Assembly (NCBI GenBank): GCA_010909165.1
Contig: MU008169.1
Coordinates: 930,001 to 994,000 of the forward strand
Length of the DNA stretch: 64,000 nucleotides
DNA from: Anthoceros angustus
Lineage: Eukaryota; Streptophyta; Anthocerotopsida; Anthocerotales; Anthocerotaceae
Direction of reading: 5' to 3'
Position 1 is the stretch's first letter. Each line of letters begins with the position of its first letter. Made by a program: the position numbers and the translations under genes. Under the pieces are notes generated by a model. That model searched no databases and was not told the DNA's origin. It saw nothing but the letters and a program-made list of their open reading frames with translations. Positions 35,001 to 46,107 of the stretch are shown here, in pieces.

Positions 35001-36006
35001 CTCCTTATCCGATTTCACAGATTTCGACTTTGTCAGCCCTGCTTGCTTCTTCGTGGAAGCTGGTGAGGGTAGCTGAGGAGCGGGATCAGGCTGCTTTGCT
35101 TTCCTGCGCTTTTTGCTGCATACCACAGCAGCACAAAGTGTCAACACTCTGACATCGGAGAAGGACTGATTGGTTTACCAAAGTTGGAAGATGATAGGGA
35201 ACCTAAAATTAGTTCGAAGCCTAGTTACACACCTACTATCATTGCGGGCGTGGATGGGATGTGATTTAGTGACCTGCAGAACAAGTCACAAACCATGAGT
35301 TGCAGACAGCATTTACTTCACAGGCAGATCAACCAGGACGGTACGAAAGGAGCGCAGCCCGCAGCTCCCCAACGTGCACGCCGGTCCAGGGTATGGATTC
35401 CACTATCACAACAAGCATCTACTAACCAAGACCCAACAATCCCTCAAGGGCCAGCTAAAAAGGGAGGGCGAGAACGTAGGAGCAAGCAGCGTTCATTTAG
35501 CGATACAGAGACGGATTCAGAAGCCTCACCCTGCCTGGACAGGGTTTATCCCACTTGGAACCCTTTCCGCATCCTCTTGGGCACTGGAACCCAGTCTTCC
35601 GCTGCCTGCGAGCAAGCAAAGACAAGGATGAGCAGCTGCTCCGAAAACCTAACACCACCCCGCCAAAACTGCGCGCGGCAGCTGCAAACGGGGAGGAGGA
35701 GGGACACCAGATCCCCACAGACCATAAACCATAAATCACAGTCCAGCGGCCAATGCAGAGCACCAAATCAGGAATCCATTGCGGCCCAGATCCCGAATGC
35801 AGCAGAACACCATACTTGTCCAACCGTATGCTTTTGAGGTAGGCCTCAATGCAGCTCTGGTGATAAATTTCGGGGCTGGGACAGCCCTCGAAGGTGCAGT
35901 TGATGGCATTGAGCTCGTCGGTTGTGCTGTCGCAGGCCTCCCCACAATACTCGCACATGCCCGCCAGCTCGTGCAGAGACTGGCACGGTGCTGCAGCTGG
36001 CGCCAT
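32002..36006 (-). CDS. Zinc-finger (C4HC3, PHD/RING-variant-like) nuclear-type protein, 980 aa, 9 exons
   Basis: Minus-strand exons by splice signals and frame: 35816-36006, 35530-35605, 35233-35273, 34587-35115, 34341-34498, 33980-34261, 33740-33881, 33588-33647 and 32002-33465. The sum is 2,943 nt with no stop. Residues 18-76 hold C-x2-C, C-x4-C, H-x2-C and C-x3-C (CEYC..CTFEGC..HQSC..CPRGC), a C4HC3 arrangement. A basic KKRRKAKQ stretch (near residue 104) could be a nuclear signal. Middle exons encode a coiled coil (about 325-425). A short helical segment, GFDDVRCNIAVQAAG..NCLEWLLRN, looks UBA-like (about 428-455). The C-terminal 490 residues are Ser/Gly-rich and disordered. I do not recognise a named family. 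The ATG at 36006 is the first in-frame Met. Confidence 0.82.
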
Positions 36007-36180
36007 TGCCCCTCCCGGCCTTGGTACCACCACAAATTAGCTGATTGGACTCCAAGATCAGTCCGGGGCCACCGAGTCAGGTCCTCGAGCAGCAACAGGG
36101 GCTGCAGCAAGAATTGGCAGAGAATGCCAGGGAAGCAGGGAACAGGGACGAGAGAGACAGGGGGCAGGAAAGAGGAAATG

Positions 36181-36216
36181 GCAGAGCAGAGCAGAGCAGA
36201 GCAGAACAGAGCAGAG
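36181..36216 (+). repeat. (AGAGC)n simple repeat
   Basis: About seven pentamers GCAGA/AGAGC lie in the 5' region of the zinc-finger gene. Confidence 0.85.
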
Positions 36217-36249
36217 AAGGGAGATAAGAAAATGGGGGCTAGAGGTGGG

Positions 36250-37720
36250 TAGCTGCTTCACATCACCGTGTGCCCGTCTGCAGAGTGCTAACCTGCGTGC
36301 TGCTCCTGCTGCTGCACAGGCAAAGGCGACCAATGCAGATCGATGCACAGACGAGCATGCGATAAACCTACCTACGCCAGCTCCAGCAGAAGGCAGGATA
36401 AGTCAAATGTGGCCTCACAAGTGCCTGATGCTGCCAAGTAGGGGTTCGTGCGCCATATCTGCTGCCAGCCCCCCTCCCGCTCGCCAAAGTAACGGGGTTT
36501 TAGGTTTTACGGTTTCACACTTACTTCACCCTGCCGCCCACAACTCCCAACTCCCAAATCCAAAGGTTTTCCCAAATCCCAAAATCCAAATCTGTTCCGC
36601 CGCCTTAATCGTTGCGTCCACAACCTCCTCTACCTGGTCTGCCCCTCTCCTCCCTCGCTCATTTTCTCTACCGGCTTTTTTACCATTATAATAAACCTCT
36701 TTCAATCACATAAAATTGTCCATATATTACAATAGTTTGCTGATCACGAACCCATACAACCTCCTCATCAATAGAATAAACCTTTGATAATCATGTAATA
36801 CTACTATCACATTAGTAAATCTCATCAATCATTCCTTGAACTAACAGTCCCAGTCTTATTGTCCAAATGGCTTAGGCCAAATGGCCACTCATTTATAAGA
36901 ACACTCTTGTTGAACATTGTGCGCTTAGATAGGGTGCCTAGAGGGAGTGGATACCTTTGATGCAAGTAGCTTAGACACACCATGATATAAGTTGTTAAGT
37001 ACCAAGTCTTATGACAAAAAAATTCCATTCCAGTCCAAATAGACTGTAATATACTTCTTCTTCTTCTTCTTCTCTCCGTAGTTACATTGTACTCGGAGGA
37101 ATAATAAAGGTATAAAGGTGGGTGGTCTGACAACCACTATCGTAGTCAAGTTTGTACAGAAGAAGCGAGAAATACCAAAGGAATAAAGGTGGGTGATCTG
37201 ACAACCACTATTGTACACAAGAAGCTAGAACCAACGAACTAACGAATAAATGTACTACTTCCATGTGACCAACTACTGTATGTAAATAGTAACAACTACC
37301 TACTGACATTAAGAATTAATGCAATTTAATGATCGGCCCTCGGACCCACCATCATATGTACCTAACTTGTCCCCGTGTATCGAGTTCAAGCTTGAGGGAG
37401 GCGAGGACTTTGTACTCAAAGTAATGACAAGCAACAGTCTGACAACACGAGAATCTCTTGTTGTTGGGAGAGAACATCCAAAAGTATGTATCACATTGGC
37501 TTTGGAGTCGTCTGCACACAGGGATGCATTACTTCCCCGGATAAATGACCCAAACTCTATTGATTGACAATAATCGAACAATGTCTCCACAAGGGAGATG
37601 GTACATGGAGGCCACTTGAAAAAACTCTTCCGCCAGGAAGAGCACATCCCCACGAAGAGAGCTCGGAAGCTTTCACACAATAGAACAATGATAGGACTAA
37701 GTTCCTACATGAGCAAACCT
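36250..37720. other. Intergenic, with a short direct duplication
   Basis: About 37102-37240 contains two copies of AATAAAGGTGGGTGGTCTGACAACCACTAT-like sequence, the second with GTGATCTG. The rest is AT-rich without a supported gene. Confidence 0.5.
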
Positions 37721-37739
37721 TTTGATGGTGAATAGGCTT

Positions 37740-38297
37740 TCAACTCACCCCACTCGGACAATGGTTGAGGTGTTTATTGAATATAGCTCGGAATTTTTTG
37801 GGTACATTCTTCAGATAGGTCGCTCAATCAGGGCTGACTTGTACTTTGTCCGTGGTGACCAGGTTTCGGTGGCGGACATGGTGGTTACTGTCCCTGCTCA
37901 AGACACCATCTCCGCTCAGGTTATCACTAACCGTCCTGGTTGGGCTGCCACTGGTGTTGCGACTCTCAAGGTCAGAAAGTATAGCGGGATGCAAGCGGGC
38001 CACTTCTTTATTCCGCTCGCACTCGAAACGCATGGGGCAATGGCTACGGACTTCGATCAATTTCTCAAGTCCTGTGCCAAATCCTACCACGCTCGCAAGC
38101 ATGGCGCGGGGTTGTCCCTTTCTTATTTCACAGCTTACTTTCAGACAGCGAGTCCCTTCAAAGGGCCATCTCAACGGCAATTCTTCACAAGGCTGCGACA
38201 GCAAGTGACGCTTCTTCCTCAAGTGACGCTTCTTCCTCTTCCTCCGTCATTTGCAGGCCATTTGTTCGTTCCGCATACGATGTTCAAGGAGCAGTAG
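37740..38297 (+). mobile_element. LINE-like retroelement fragment (C-terminal pol region)
   Basis: The open frame reads YSSEFFGYILQIGRSIRADL, then ATLKVRKYSGMQAGHFFIPL and ALETHGAMATDFDQFLKSCA. The F-I-P-L-A-L-E-T-x-G..F..FL pattern is typical of the region downstream of the reverse transcriptase in plant and algal non-LTR elements. It ends near a 3' region with TCAATAAAACAC at about 38399. It is fragmentary, with no RT core. Confidence 0.55.
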
Positions 38298-38299
38298 GT

Positions 38300-39069
38300 A
38301 ATTTTAGGTAAGGGCTTAGTCGCTCTTTTTCACCTCGACCCCCGAGGTCCACCTTCATTGTCCCGTGCTGGATGGGGTTTTTCCCATCGTTTTTTCCCTC
38401 AATAAAACACAAATCGTTTGATTTGTTTAATCCTAGAACTTTGAGTTTCTCAATATTATTAAAATAATCTGAAACTAATAATAATTTTCAAGGTCTCTAA
38501 TATTGGATTTATGAAAGGGTTTACTGAATGTAATCACTTATTATATACTAAAAACAATTTATTTATGATTAAAAGTGAGATAAAATATAGTTAATAATAT
38601 GCGTCTACCACTTGTTTGCTTGTTGGGAATTGGGCCCATCGTGTTTTCTTTGACCCTTCAAAGGCTGACGTATGAAAATGTTTGAAAGCTTATTGGTCGG
38701 AAGTCTTCCTCGAGACCCTCCGGGATGGAAGAAGGTGGAATGGTTCGCAAATCATGCTCCACGCTTTTTCATGTACATAACATGCAGCATCCCACTCACG
38801 ATGTGGACTGGCAACAACTGTTGGTCACGTTGCTTTTCGGCAACCGTTTGGAAAGATAATCTGATTACAAGGAAAGCGAGGGGTAAAGTGCCCCGGAATT
38901 ACAAAGGAGAAATCCTAGACCCCCCTCCGGGGCCCGGTGGGCGGAATGCGTTTAGCCGGGGTCCTCGGTTGCCTTCGCCTTCACCTTCGCCTCGGGAGGC
39001 TTCCTTTTCCGCACTAGCGTTGCCTGCTGCTGTTGCATCTCCAGCTGTCATAGCGTTGCCTTCGCTGCG
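38300..39069. other. AT-rich spacer and GAUT upstream region
   Basis: 38400-38620 is AT-rich. From 38650 the sequence becomes GC-richer and probably includes the promoter and leader of the GAUT gene. An open frame here (about 38672-39154) is not recognisable and ends before the GAUT start. Confidence 0.4.
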
Positions 39070-39107
39070 GCAGCAGCAACAGCAGCAGCAGCGGCAGCAG
39101 CAGCGCG
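39069..39107 (+). repeat. (CAG)n/(CAA) microsatellite in the GAUT leader
   Basis: About 13 CAG/CAA/CGG triplets lie 75 bp before the GAUT start codon. Confidence 0.9.
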
Positions 39108-39182
39108 CCGCATTGCGTCCTTCTGCCTGCAGCCGCGCATCCATGGTTGGATGACACTGCCCGCCGGCTGCTGCGAGGCGGA

Positions 39183-41171
39183 ATGGGGCAACGGGGAGGC
39201 CGCTCCGCCGGTAGGGCCAAGAGGATAGCCTACAGAGGCGTGCTGCCGACAATGCTGGCACTCGCCTTCATCGGGGCGGTCGGCATGCTGTTCGCGGGAG
39301 GCTCGTCTGCGGTGTCGGTAAGGGGACTGGATCTGGGAGTGTTTGATTGATCTTGCGTTTGGGAGCGGCTTGGAGGTTGAGCTTGATGCGAGGTCCGGGG
39401 GAGAAATTTTGAGGAATGCGGGGTTTGTTTGGTGCGGGATTGCGTTGTTCTGGAAGCTGGTTGCTTGGAGTGGATGGATGCTGTGGCTGTGGATGGAGGT
39501 TTTAGGTTTTGGCTTGGCGCTTGTGGCAGGTAGGGAGCTCCGGGGGGATCGATAGGACGCCTGTCACTGCAGAGCACTTGCAGGCGTATATGTCGCGGAC
39601 CTTTTTGGCTTTGAAAACGAAAGTTGATCCCTTAAGGATCAAGGCGGAGCAGCTGTATAAGCAAGGGCGGGAGCAGATCGCTATTGTGAAGGCGTATGCC
39701 GGGGTGGCACGGCGGGGGAAGTTGGATATGATGCGCCAGGTTCGCATCTTTGATGAGCAGGCAGAGAATTATACGGAGCTTATAAGCAGGCCTGAGTTCA
39801 AGGCGTTGCTTGACGCTCCTTTTGTGAACGAGGACGTGTTGCATCGGTTTGAGAGGGAGCTGAAGGAGCGATATAAGTCCACCAGGCAGGCGATAGTGGA
39901 TGCAAGAGAACTGTTCGACAACCAGCTCAAGATACAGAAGTTGAAGGACACTATCTTTCAGGTCAATGACCAGCTCACCAAGGCCAAGAAGTCGGGAGCG
40001 TTTTCCAGCCTTATCGCTGCCAAGTCCATCCCCAAGAGTCTTCACTGCCTCACCATGCAGCTTATGGAGGAGCGGATCTCGAATGCTCACTTGTATGAGA
40101 CGGATGAGCCTCCTCCGGCTGCTTTGGAGGATCCGGATCTGTATCACTATGCCATTTTCTCGGACAATGTGATTGCGGCATCGGTGGTGGTTAACTCTGC
40201 CGTGAAGAATGCTGTGGAGCCGAGGAAACATGTCTTCCATGTTGTCACGGATAAGATGAACCTCGGAGCGATGCAGGTATGGTTCAAGATGCGCCCTCCC
40301 AAGGATGCACACATTGAGGTGAAGGCTGTTGAAGACTACGAGTTCTTGAACTCGTCTTATGTTCCTGTTTTGCGACAACTGGAATCGGCCAACCTTATGA
40401 ACTTCTATTTCAAGATGGAGAACGCCACCAAGGACACAGCGAACATGAAGTTTAGGAATCCCAAGTATCTGTCTATGCTCAACCATCTGCGGTTTTACCT
40501 GCCAGAGATGTATCCGAAGCTGCACAGGATACTCTTTCTGGATGATGACATTGTGGTTCAAAAGGATCTGACGAAACTGTGGGAGGTCGATATGGACGGT
40601 AAAGTGAATGGTGCTGTAGAGACATGCTTCGGATCCTTCCATAGATATGACAAGTACATGAACTTCTCCAATCCATTGATCAGTTCCAAGTTCAATCCGA
40701 AAGCCTGTGGTTGGGCTTATGGCATGAACTTCTTTGACTTGGATGCGTGGAAGAGAGAGAAGAGTACAGAAGAATACCACTACTGGCAGAATTTGGTAGG
40801 TTATCTCCAGCTCACTCAATCTGGCTGCTTTGGAGTAGTGTCTGCTTTCAGCTCTGTTAGTCCTTACGTTCCTTCTCGTGTGTTAACTTCTGCAGAACGA
40901 GAATCGGACGTTGTGGAAGCTGGGAACTCTGCCACCTGGTCTCATCACCTTCTATAGAACAACAAAGCCGTTGGACAAGTCTTGGCATGTACTTGGATTG
41001 GGATACAATCCGAATGTAAGTGCTGACAAAATCAAGAGTGCAGCAGTCATCCACTTCAATGGGAATATGAAGCCATGGCTAGACCTTGCTATGCCTCAAT
41101 ACAAGGACTACTGGACAAAGTATGTGGACAGCGATATGGAGTTTGTTCAACTATGCAATTTTGGACACTGA
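39183..41171 (+). CDS. GAUT: Galacturonosyltransferase (GAUT family, GT8), 558 aa
   Basis: Three exons: 39183-39317, 39530-40795 and 40896-41171, all joined in phase 0. The enzyme transfers galacturonic acid from UDP-GalA to growing homogalacturonan in the Golgi. A type II anchor is visible (GVLPTMLALAFIGAVGMLFA, residues 20-39), followed by a helical stem. The GT8 domain has SSLIAAKSIPKSLHCL, then HYAIFSDN, the metal-binding LDDDIVVQKDL (Asp 383-385), and NGAVETCFGSFHRYDKY. The last exon has KLGTLPPGLITFY, HVLGLGYNP and VIHFNGNMKPWLDLAM. The length equals that of land-plant GAUTs. The ATG at 39183 follows an in-frame leader without a closer Met. The subclade (GAUT1/4 versus 8-11) is not resolved. 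A related inverted paralog lies at 62272-63895. Confidence 0.95.
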
Positions 41172-41810
41172 CCTAGAGATCAGAACCTCGCAAGTCTGCA
41201 GTCTTTCATCCAGTGCTGCACGGCAATTCGACAAGTCGCTGCCGTTTGTCAAGGGGGCCACGTAGGTGGGTCGGGGCCTGATGGCTGAAGTATACTTTGG
41301 TTTCGCTTTGGATTGTCACTCTGTAAAAACCAAATCTGGAAACCCGCCCCTTGGCTGGCTTCCTCTCCGGTTCCCAGTGTCCCTCTCCTTCCCGGACCAT
41401 TCCCACTCGTTTGCGCGTTGGGAGTCCCTAGTGAGGACACCCAGACAGTAAAATAGCTGCTCGCAGGATCAAAGATTTCTCTTCTTTCCATGGACTTTGC
41501 TATTATTGATAGTATTGTCGATGACATTAAAGGGCAAAGGCCTGCCGTGACCTATAATGAGGTCTAATGACTGGAAGAAAGCTTGTTCAACTTGTAGAGC
41601 ACCCGGATTCCAGGAATTCTCAGCTCTAGGGCAAAAGGCCTTGACGAGTTTGTCAGCGAGCAACCACATCGAACGAACCCTGCTTGTCGACGCAGAATGA
41701 GCATCTGGACTGGAAAGGTTAACAATGTGCGATTTGCCGAGGCAACGTACATATTTGAACTACCATTGTTGGAGCGTCTATTCCTGAAGTGCTGTGAAGT
41801 CTCTTTTGGT

Positions 41811-42005
41811 TCCAGCGGTAAAGCCATTCAGATTCGTGTTGTTCCAGCGGTAAAGCCAGATTTGACAAAAAAGAAAACAAACTAAACATGGTCCAGACTC
41901 GTGTGGTTCAAGCGTTAAAGCCAAATTTGACAAAGAAAAAAATAGAAGCGAAACATGGTTCAGACTAGTGGTTCCAGCGGTAAAGCCAGATTTGACGAAA
42001 TAAAA
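41811..42005 (+). repeat. Short tandem repeat around GGTTCCAGCGGTAAAGCC
   Basis: Four imperfect copies of TTCCAGCGGTAAAGCCAGATTTGAC are spaced about 30-80 bp apart, with lysine-like AAAAAAGAAA spacers. There is no gene. Confidence 0.75.
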
Positions 42006-42152
42006 GGAAACACGGAAAATTATAAGGAAGTTTGAGAAATTATTTTGCTTGCTTGAATCAAATATTTTGGATCTAGTAAAACAGTCAGAGTAGCTGCGAT
42101 GGTATATACTACATGAAAAATCTTCCTTTTATCATAGTCAGTGGAAGCAAAG

Positions 42153-43808
42153 TTAATCTCGAGGATGTGCTAACATAGATTTACGAGCAATAAGTTTCTG
42201 AATGGTTGTATTACGGCGTCTATTGAGGTCAATAAAACGTAGATTGTCCTTTTCATCCTTTTCTTCATCTTGTCCAAAACTAACACTCTGAGACAAATCT
42301 TCTGCGTTGTCTGAGTGTTTATCTAGTGTAATTGGTTTAGGGGAACTACTATTTCCCTTAGACGATGTTTCTCCATCTTCTGTTTCGTCATCATTTAGCA
42401 GGCGAATATCTGCCCATGGTGTCGGACGTCTGGTATATAATGCACTTCGTGGTTCAGCACTTGCTGCTCTTGGTCGAGAACTAGAGCCTAATCTAGAAGA
42501 TCTAAAAGAGCTTGATGCATTTCGATTGGCCTCACCCGGTCTAAAAGACATCATCTCACTCGGTCTGAAACTCATGGCACTACTTGCTCGGCGAGGTTCT
42601 TCCAAGGATTTTTTTCTCTGCAAAATGGTATAAAAATTTAATTTAATAGAATAAAACTAAAAATAGGTAATAAAACATTAACAATGAGGTTCTAATATGT
42701 AGTAACCGGAGATATATCGCCTTTAACTCCCAAGACACTTTCTTCGGCATGCTTGTGAAGACTTGCATTCCGAGTTGCATTGTTTAGCTCCAACAATCTT
42801 ACCTCCTCTAGCTGATAGTTTCATACCACCTTTGGTGCATATCATATAGGTTTACTCATATAGTAACATTCGTTGTCACTCGCATAGGCAGTACTTGTAC
42901 AATATGAGAAAATTCTATTATCTAACATCTTACTTAGGATATTGGATAAGAAAATACGTCGTTGTGCCGTTGTTTATAAAGCTCTGCTGTTTTCAATTTA
43001 TCTTGCAATAGACGTAATTGAGGGCTTGATTGTCTAATTTGATCTAGAACTCGATCTTCTTTAGCATCATCAGTATCTTGGTCTTCTAGACTTTTAAAAA
43101 ATTGGTCATCCTGTTCTCTTGCAGACTATCCAAAAGCAATGTTGTCGGTATGATTGTAGAAGACTTTTTATTTTTTTTTAAATAATTATAATTGGTTAGA
43201 CATGTCTTACTTACTGAAAAACGTTCTTTTCTAAGCCTTAGGCTTAATTCTCTAGCTTCTTGAGCAGACATTAACATTGACTTCTCTTCCTTCTGCACAA
43301 ACAAATATAGAGTATGCATTAGAAATCCTCAGTTTTTGAACTTATGGATCTCATGTAACTGTCGTATTAAGAGTGATCAAGAATTACTTCTCTTTTTCTT
43401 CGATATACATCAGAAAGATCCATGAATGTGCTTGAAAGATGTGCTTTGTTGTCATCTTTCATGTAGCTGGTTGCATCAACCATGATCATAAGAATTGTAA
43501 CTGAACCATGAACATGGAAAATTACTTCCACTATCACAAACAAGAATTACAATAGATAAGTAAAAACGTTGAATAGAATATTTCAAGAAAGATATTAACT
43601 CAGGGATTGATACTCTTCGTTCTCCAAGTTTGTAGTTTCCCTTTGGCTTCTCTGCAGCTGCACAACATTTTACAAATGTGGTGTCTCTCCTCACAAATTG
43701 GAGATTTATGTATTCTCATGAGTTCATCTAAATTAAAAACGATACCTTTAAAATTTTTGAGGTCCATCCTAAAAGCTTTCAATATATTTATGAAAGCAGC
43801 AGCTGATT
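42153..43808 (-). pseudogene. AT-rich, multi-exon coiled-coil gene fragment, partly decayed
   Basis: Minus-strand exon-like pieces occur in consistent 5'-3' order: AFINILKAFRMDLKNFKG (about 43790), RSQRETTNLENEEYQSL (about 43620), MVDATSYMKDDNKAHLSS (about 43480), SMLMSAQEARELSLRLRKER (about 43270), DRVLDQIRQSSPQLRLLQDK (about 43040), LLELNNATRNASLHKHAEE (about 42790), and a last exon (about 42153-42618) with SMLAHPRD at its end. Pieces are flanked by GT/AG-like signals, but at least one join is out of frame (a stop after FSYPIS). The predicted product is a mostly helical coiled-coil protein. I do not recognise the family. The composition is much more AT-rich than neighbouring genes. Confidence 0.45.
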
Positions 43809-43809
43809 G

Positions 43810-46107
43810 ATTTTCTTATTGTTTGTATTATAAAGATCATAAATATGTGTTTTTAGTAACTTCTTCCTCTTAACATTTATGCTTTGAAAACCCATGAAGA
43901 GCTCTACAACATAAGTCATCTAGTGACATCAAAAACCCATCTGTATGCCTATTTATGTGTTGAGGGTCACAGACCCCTCATGAAGCCCAAAGGAAGTAAA
44001 TAGGACTCGAGGGGGCAGTCTCTCATGAAGTCCAAGTTGTTTCAATGTTTAAATGTTAGGGTTGTCCTACCTCTATTTCAAGTATTTAAGTTTGGTGATT
44101 TATTCACAGTAAAAGAACAGATTCTTTTTGAACATATATCTTACCTCCATCTAGAACTTTGGATAGTGTGGATAGGTAGACCTAGGCTACCCCTTCAAAT
44201 TGTACATAAAAGTTTTTTTTTCATCAAACTCATATGCCTTCTTATATGCCACTGGGTAGGCAAACGAGCATTCTTGCTTGGCTCATATGCAAACGTTCGT
44301 AGCACTAAAATAATATAGAAAAAGATAATTTGAGCTGAGTAGAGGCCCGCTATCATATTCTATTTAATTAATCAAAGGCATATTCTCTTTTAAACATCGG
44401 GCGTGTTGGAACGTTGAGAAATTGTGGAATTTGAGAAATTGAGACCTAATATCTTGAAAGGCGAGCGGCAACGGGCAAATGGAAAGGGACGAATGACTCG
44501 TGACTCGTTGGAATGAGAGCGCGCGACGTACGCGAATGTGCGCCATGTGAACCCGGCGAGACGTGGGTGGCCCGCCTGTGATGTACGTGGAATCGTATAT
44601 CCGAGCCTCATGTCGAGCCGGCCGAGCCCCGGGCTTGAGCCTACCAGCTGAACGCCTGTTATGACCGTTGAGAAGGGGTAAAAAGGGCCGTTACCGTGGG
44701 CCGGGCCTTCGTGGCTTCGCTTCCGAACCTGCTGCCGAACCTCGCACCCGGAGGCTCCGCTGCTGTGCGGTGCGCTCAAAGAAAGGAGGAACTTCTTCGC
44801 ATCTCTACCTCCGCCGCCCCGCTCGCTCTTGCTTGCCCGTCGTCACGATCGATTCTTCCATCGCCCGCTCTGGTTCCGGGGTCGCGTTTTTTTCCCGCCA
44901 AACACTTCCTGTACGGCATTCTGCGTCTGCCGCGCCCGGAGGAGCCTCGATCGAATTGCGCTTGTTTTGCGTTCTAAGCGGAGCAGTTGGAGGGAGAGGA
45001 AAGCCGGCGCAACAGCCTGGAGTCGACTGTGAAAGGAGAAAGATCTGACAAGTGTCTTGCAGCCGGCTGGAGTTGAGGAATCTTGAAGCGCTGGAATTGA
45101 GGGGCTTGTTTGCCAATTCGGGAATCGTGCATTCCATTCCCTCTCTCGCCCCCGAGGGGCCAGAGCCGGGTGCATGTGCTGTGAGGAATGTCCCGCTCTT
45201 TCCGCGCCTCTGTCTAGCCTTGCACGCAGGCCAGGTTTTTTATTATCTTGTGTTTAGACTGGCGGAGGGAAGGGCTGAAGGGAAGCACTGTTGAAGGAGG
45301 TCTGAAGAATCAGGTCTCGGATGCCAGGTTGAAGCGGGTGGAGGTCGTGGTTTTTGTGGTTTAGACGGTCGATCTGCATACCAGTTTGGTTGGAGCGAGC
45401 TCCAGGTGTGCGACAGTGGTGATCTTTCTCTCTCTCTTTGTTTTGAGACGAGCTCGGATTGCTTGTGACCCCGTGGGCGCGTGCAAGGGACGAGTGCGGG
45501 TCTCATAATTGTCGGAGTCTCCGTGGCCTCCACATCCCGGGGCGGGGACTGGCTGCTGCAACAGTTTTCACCCCGCGGCGCGCGCCACTGTTGCTGCGTT
45601 CTTTGCTCCCCTCTCCCATCTCTCTTCTTCTTTCCTGCGATCTGCCTTTGAGTAGCAGCATTTCCTGCTCCGCTGCTGTTTTTGGTTGGAGTGGGGGCAG
45701 CGCACCACGATGGCCGTCGCGGGACGGCTCTCCTAGGATGGAGGTGGAGAGTAGCCGCTACAAGCAATGAATGCTGTTTAGGTTGGTTTGGGACACCTGC
45801 AGTAGTAGTATGGTACAGGTTCTTTCGAGGCTCATCTCTAAGATCCGGAATTTTGTTTTGTTGGACGTTTGTTGTGAGCGGGGATTCGGTTCAGGGGAAA
45901 AAATTTGAGGTAGTACTGCTGTCGTCGCTCAGGGTTGGCTCTTGTGTCTTCTCTTCCGATCTGAGAGTGGATGAGGGAATTTTGAGGACAAGCTGCAAGG
46001 ATCTGCTGGACATTCTGTTTTAGCCGGGCAACAGGCAGGGGTGCGTGATCTGCTATCATGGAGTAGCTGCTAACAACGTGCAGATACACGAGCTAGTGTT
46101 TTGCTGT
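43810..46107. other. Intergenic and long MBP2C-like leader
   Basis: 43810-44350 is AT-rich without a gene. From about 44650 to 46107 the DNA becomes GC/pyrimidine-rich with CTCTCTCT tracts, typical of a plant promoter and 5' leader. A two-codon upstream ORF (ATG GAG TAG, about 46058) precedes the assigned start. Leader introns are possible. Confidence 0.45.

Noticed and set aside
38672-39154. 160-codon ORF before GAUT as a separate gene
   Set aside because: It runs through a CAG repeat and the GAUT leader, has no recognisable domain, and ends just before the GAUT start.
39632-40819. 395-codon ORF on the minus strand
   Set aside because: It is exactly antisense to the GAUT exon 2, whose GT8 motifs are unmistakable. 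It is a shadow produced by codon bias.
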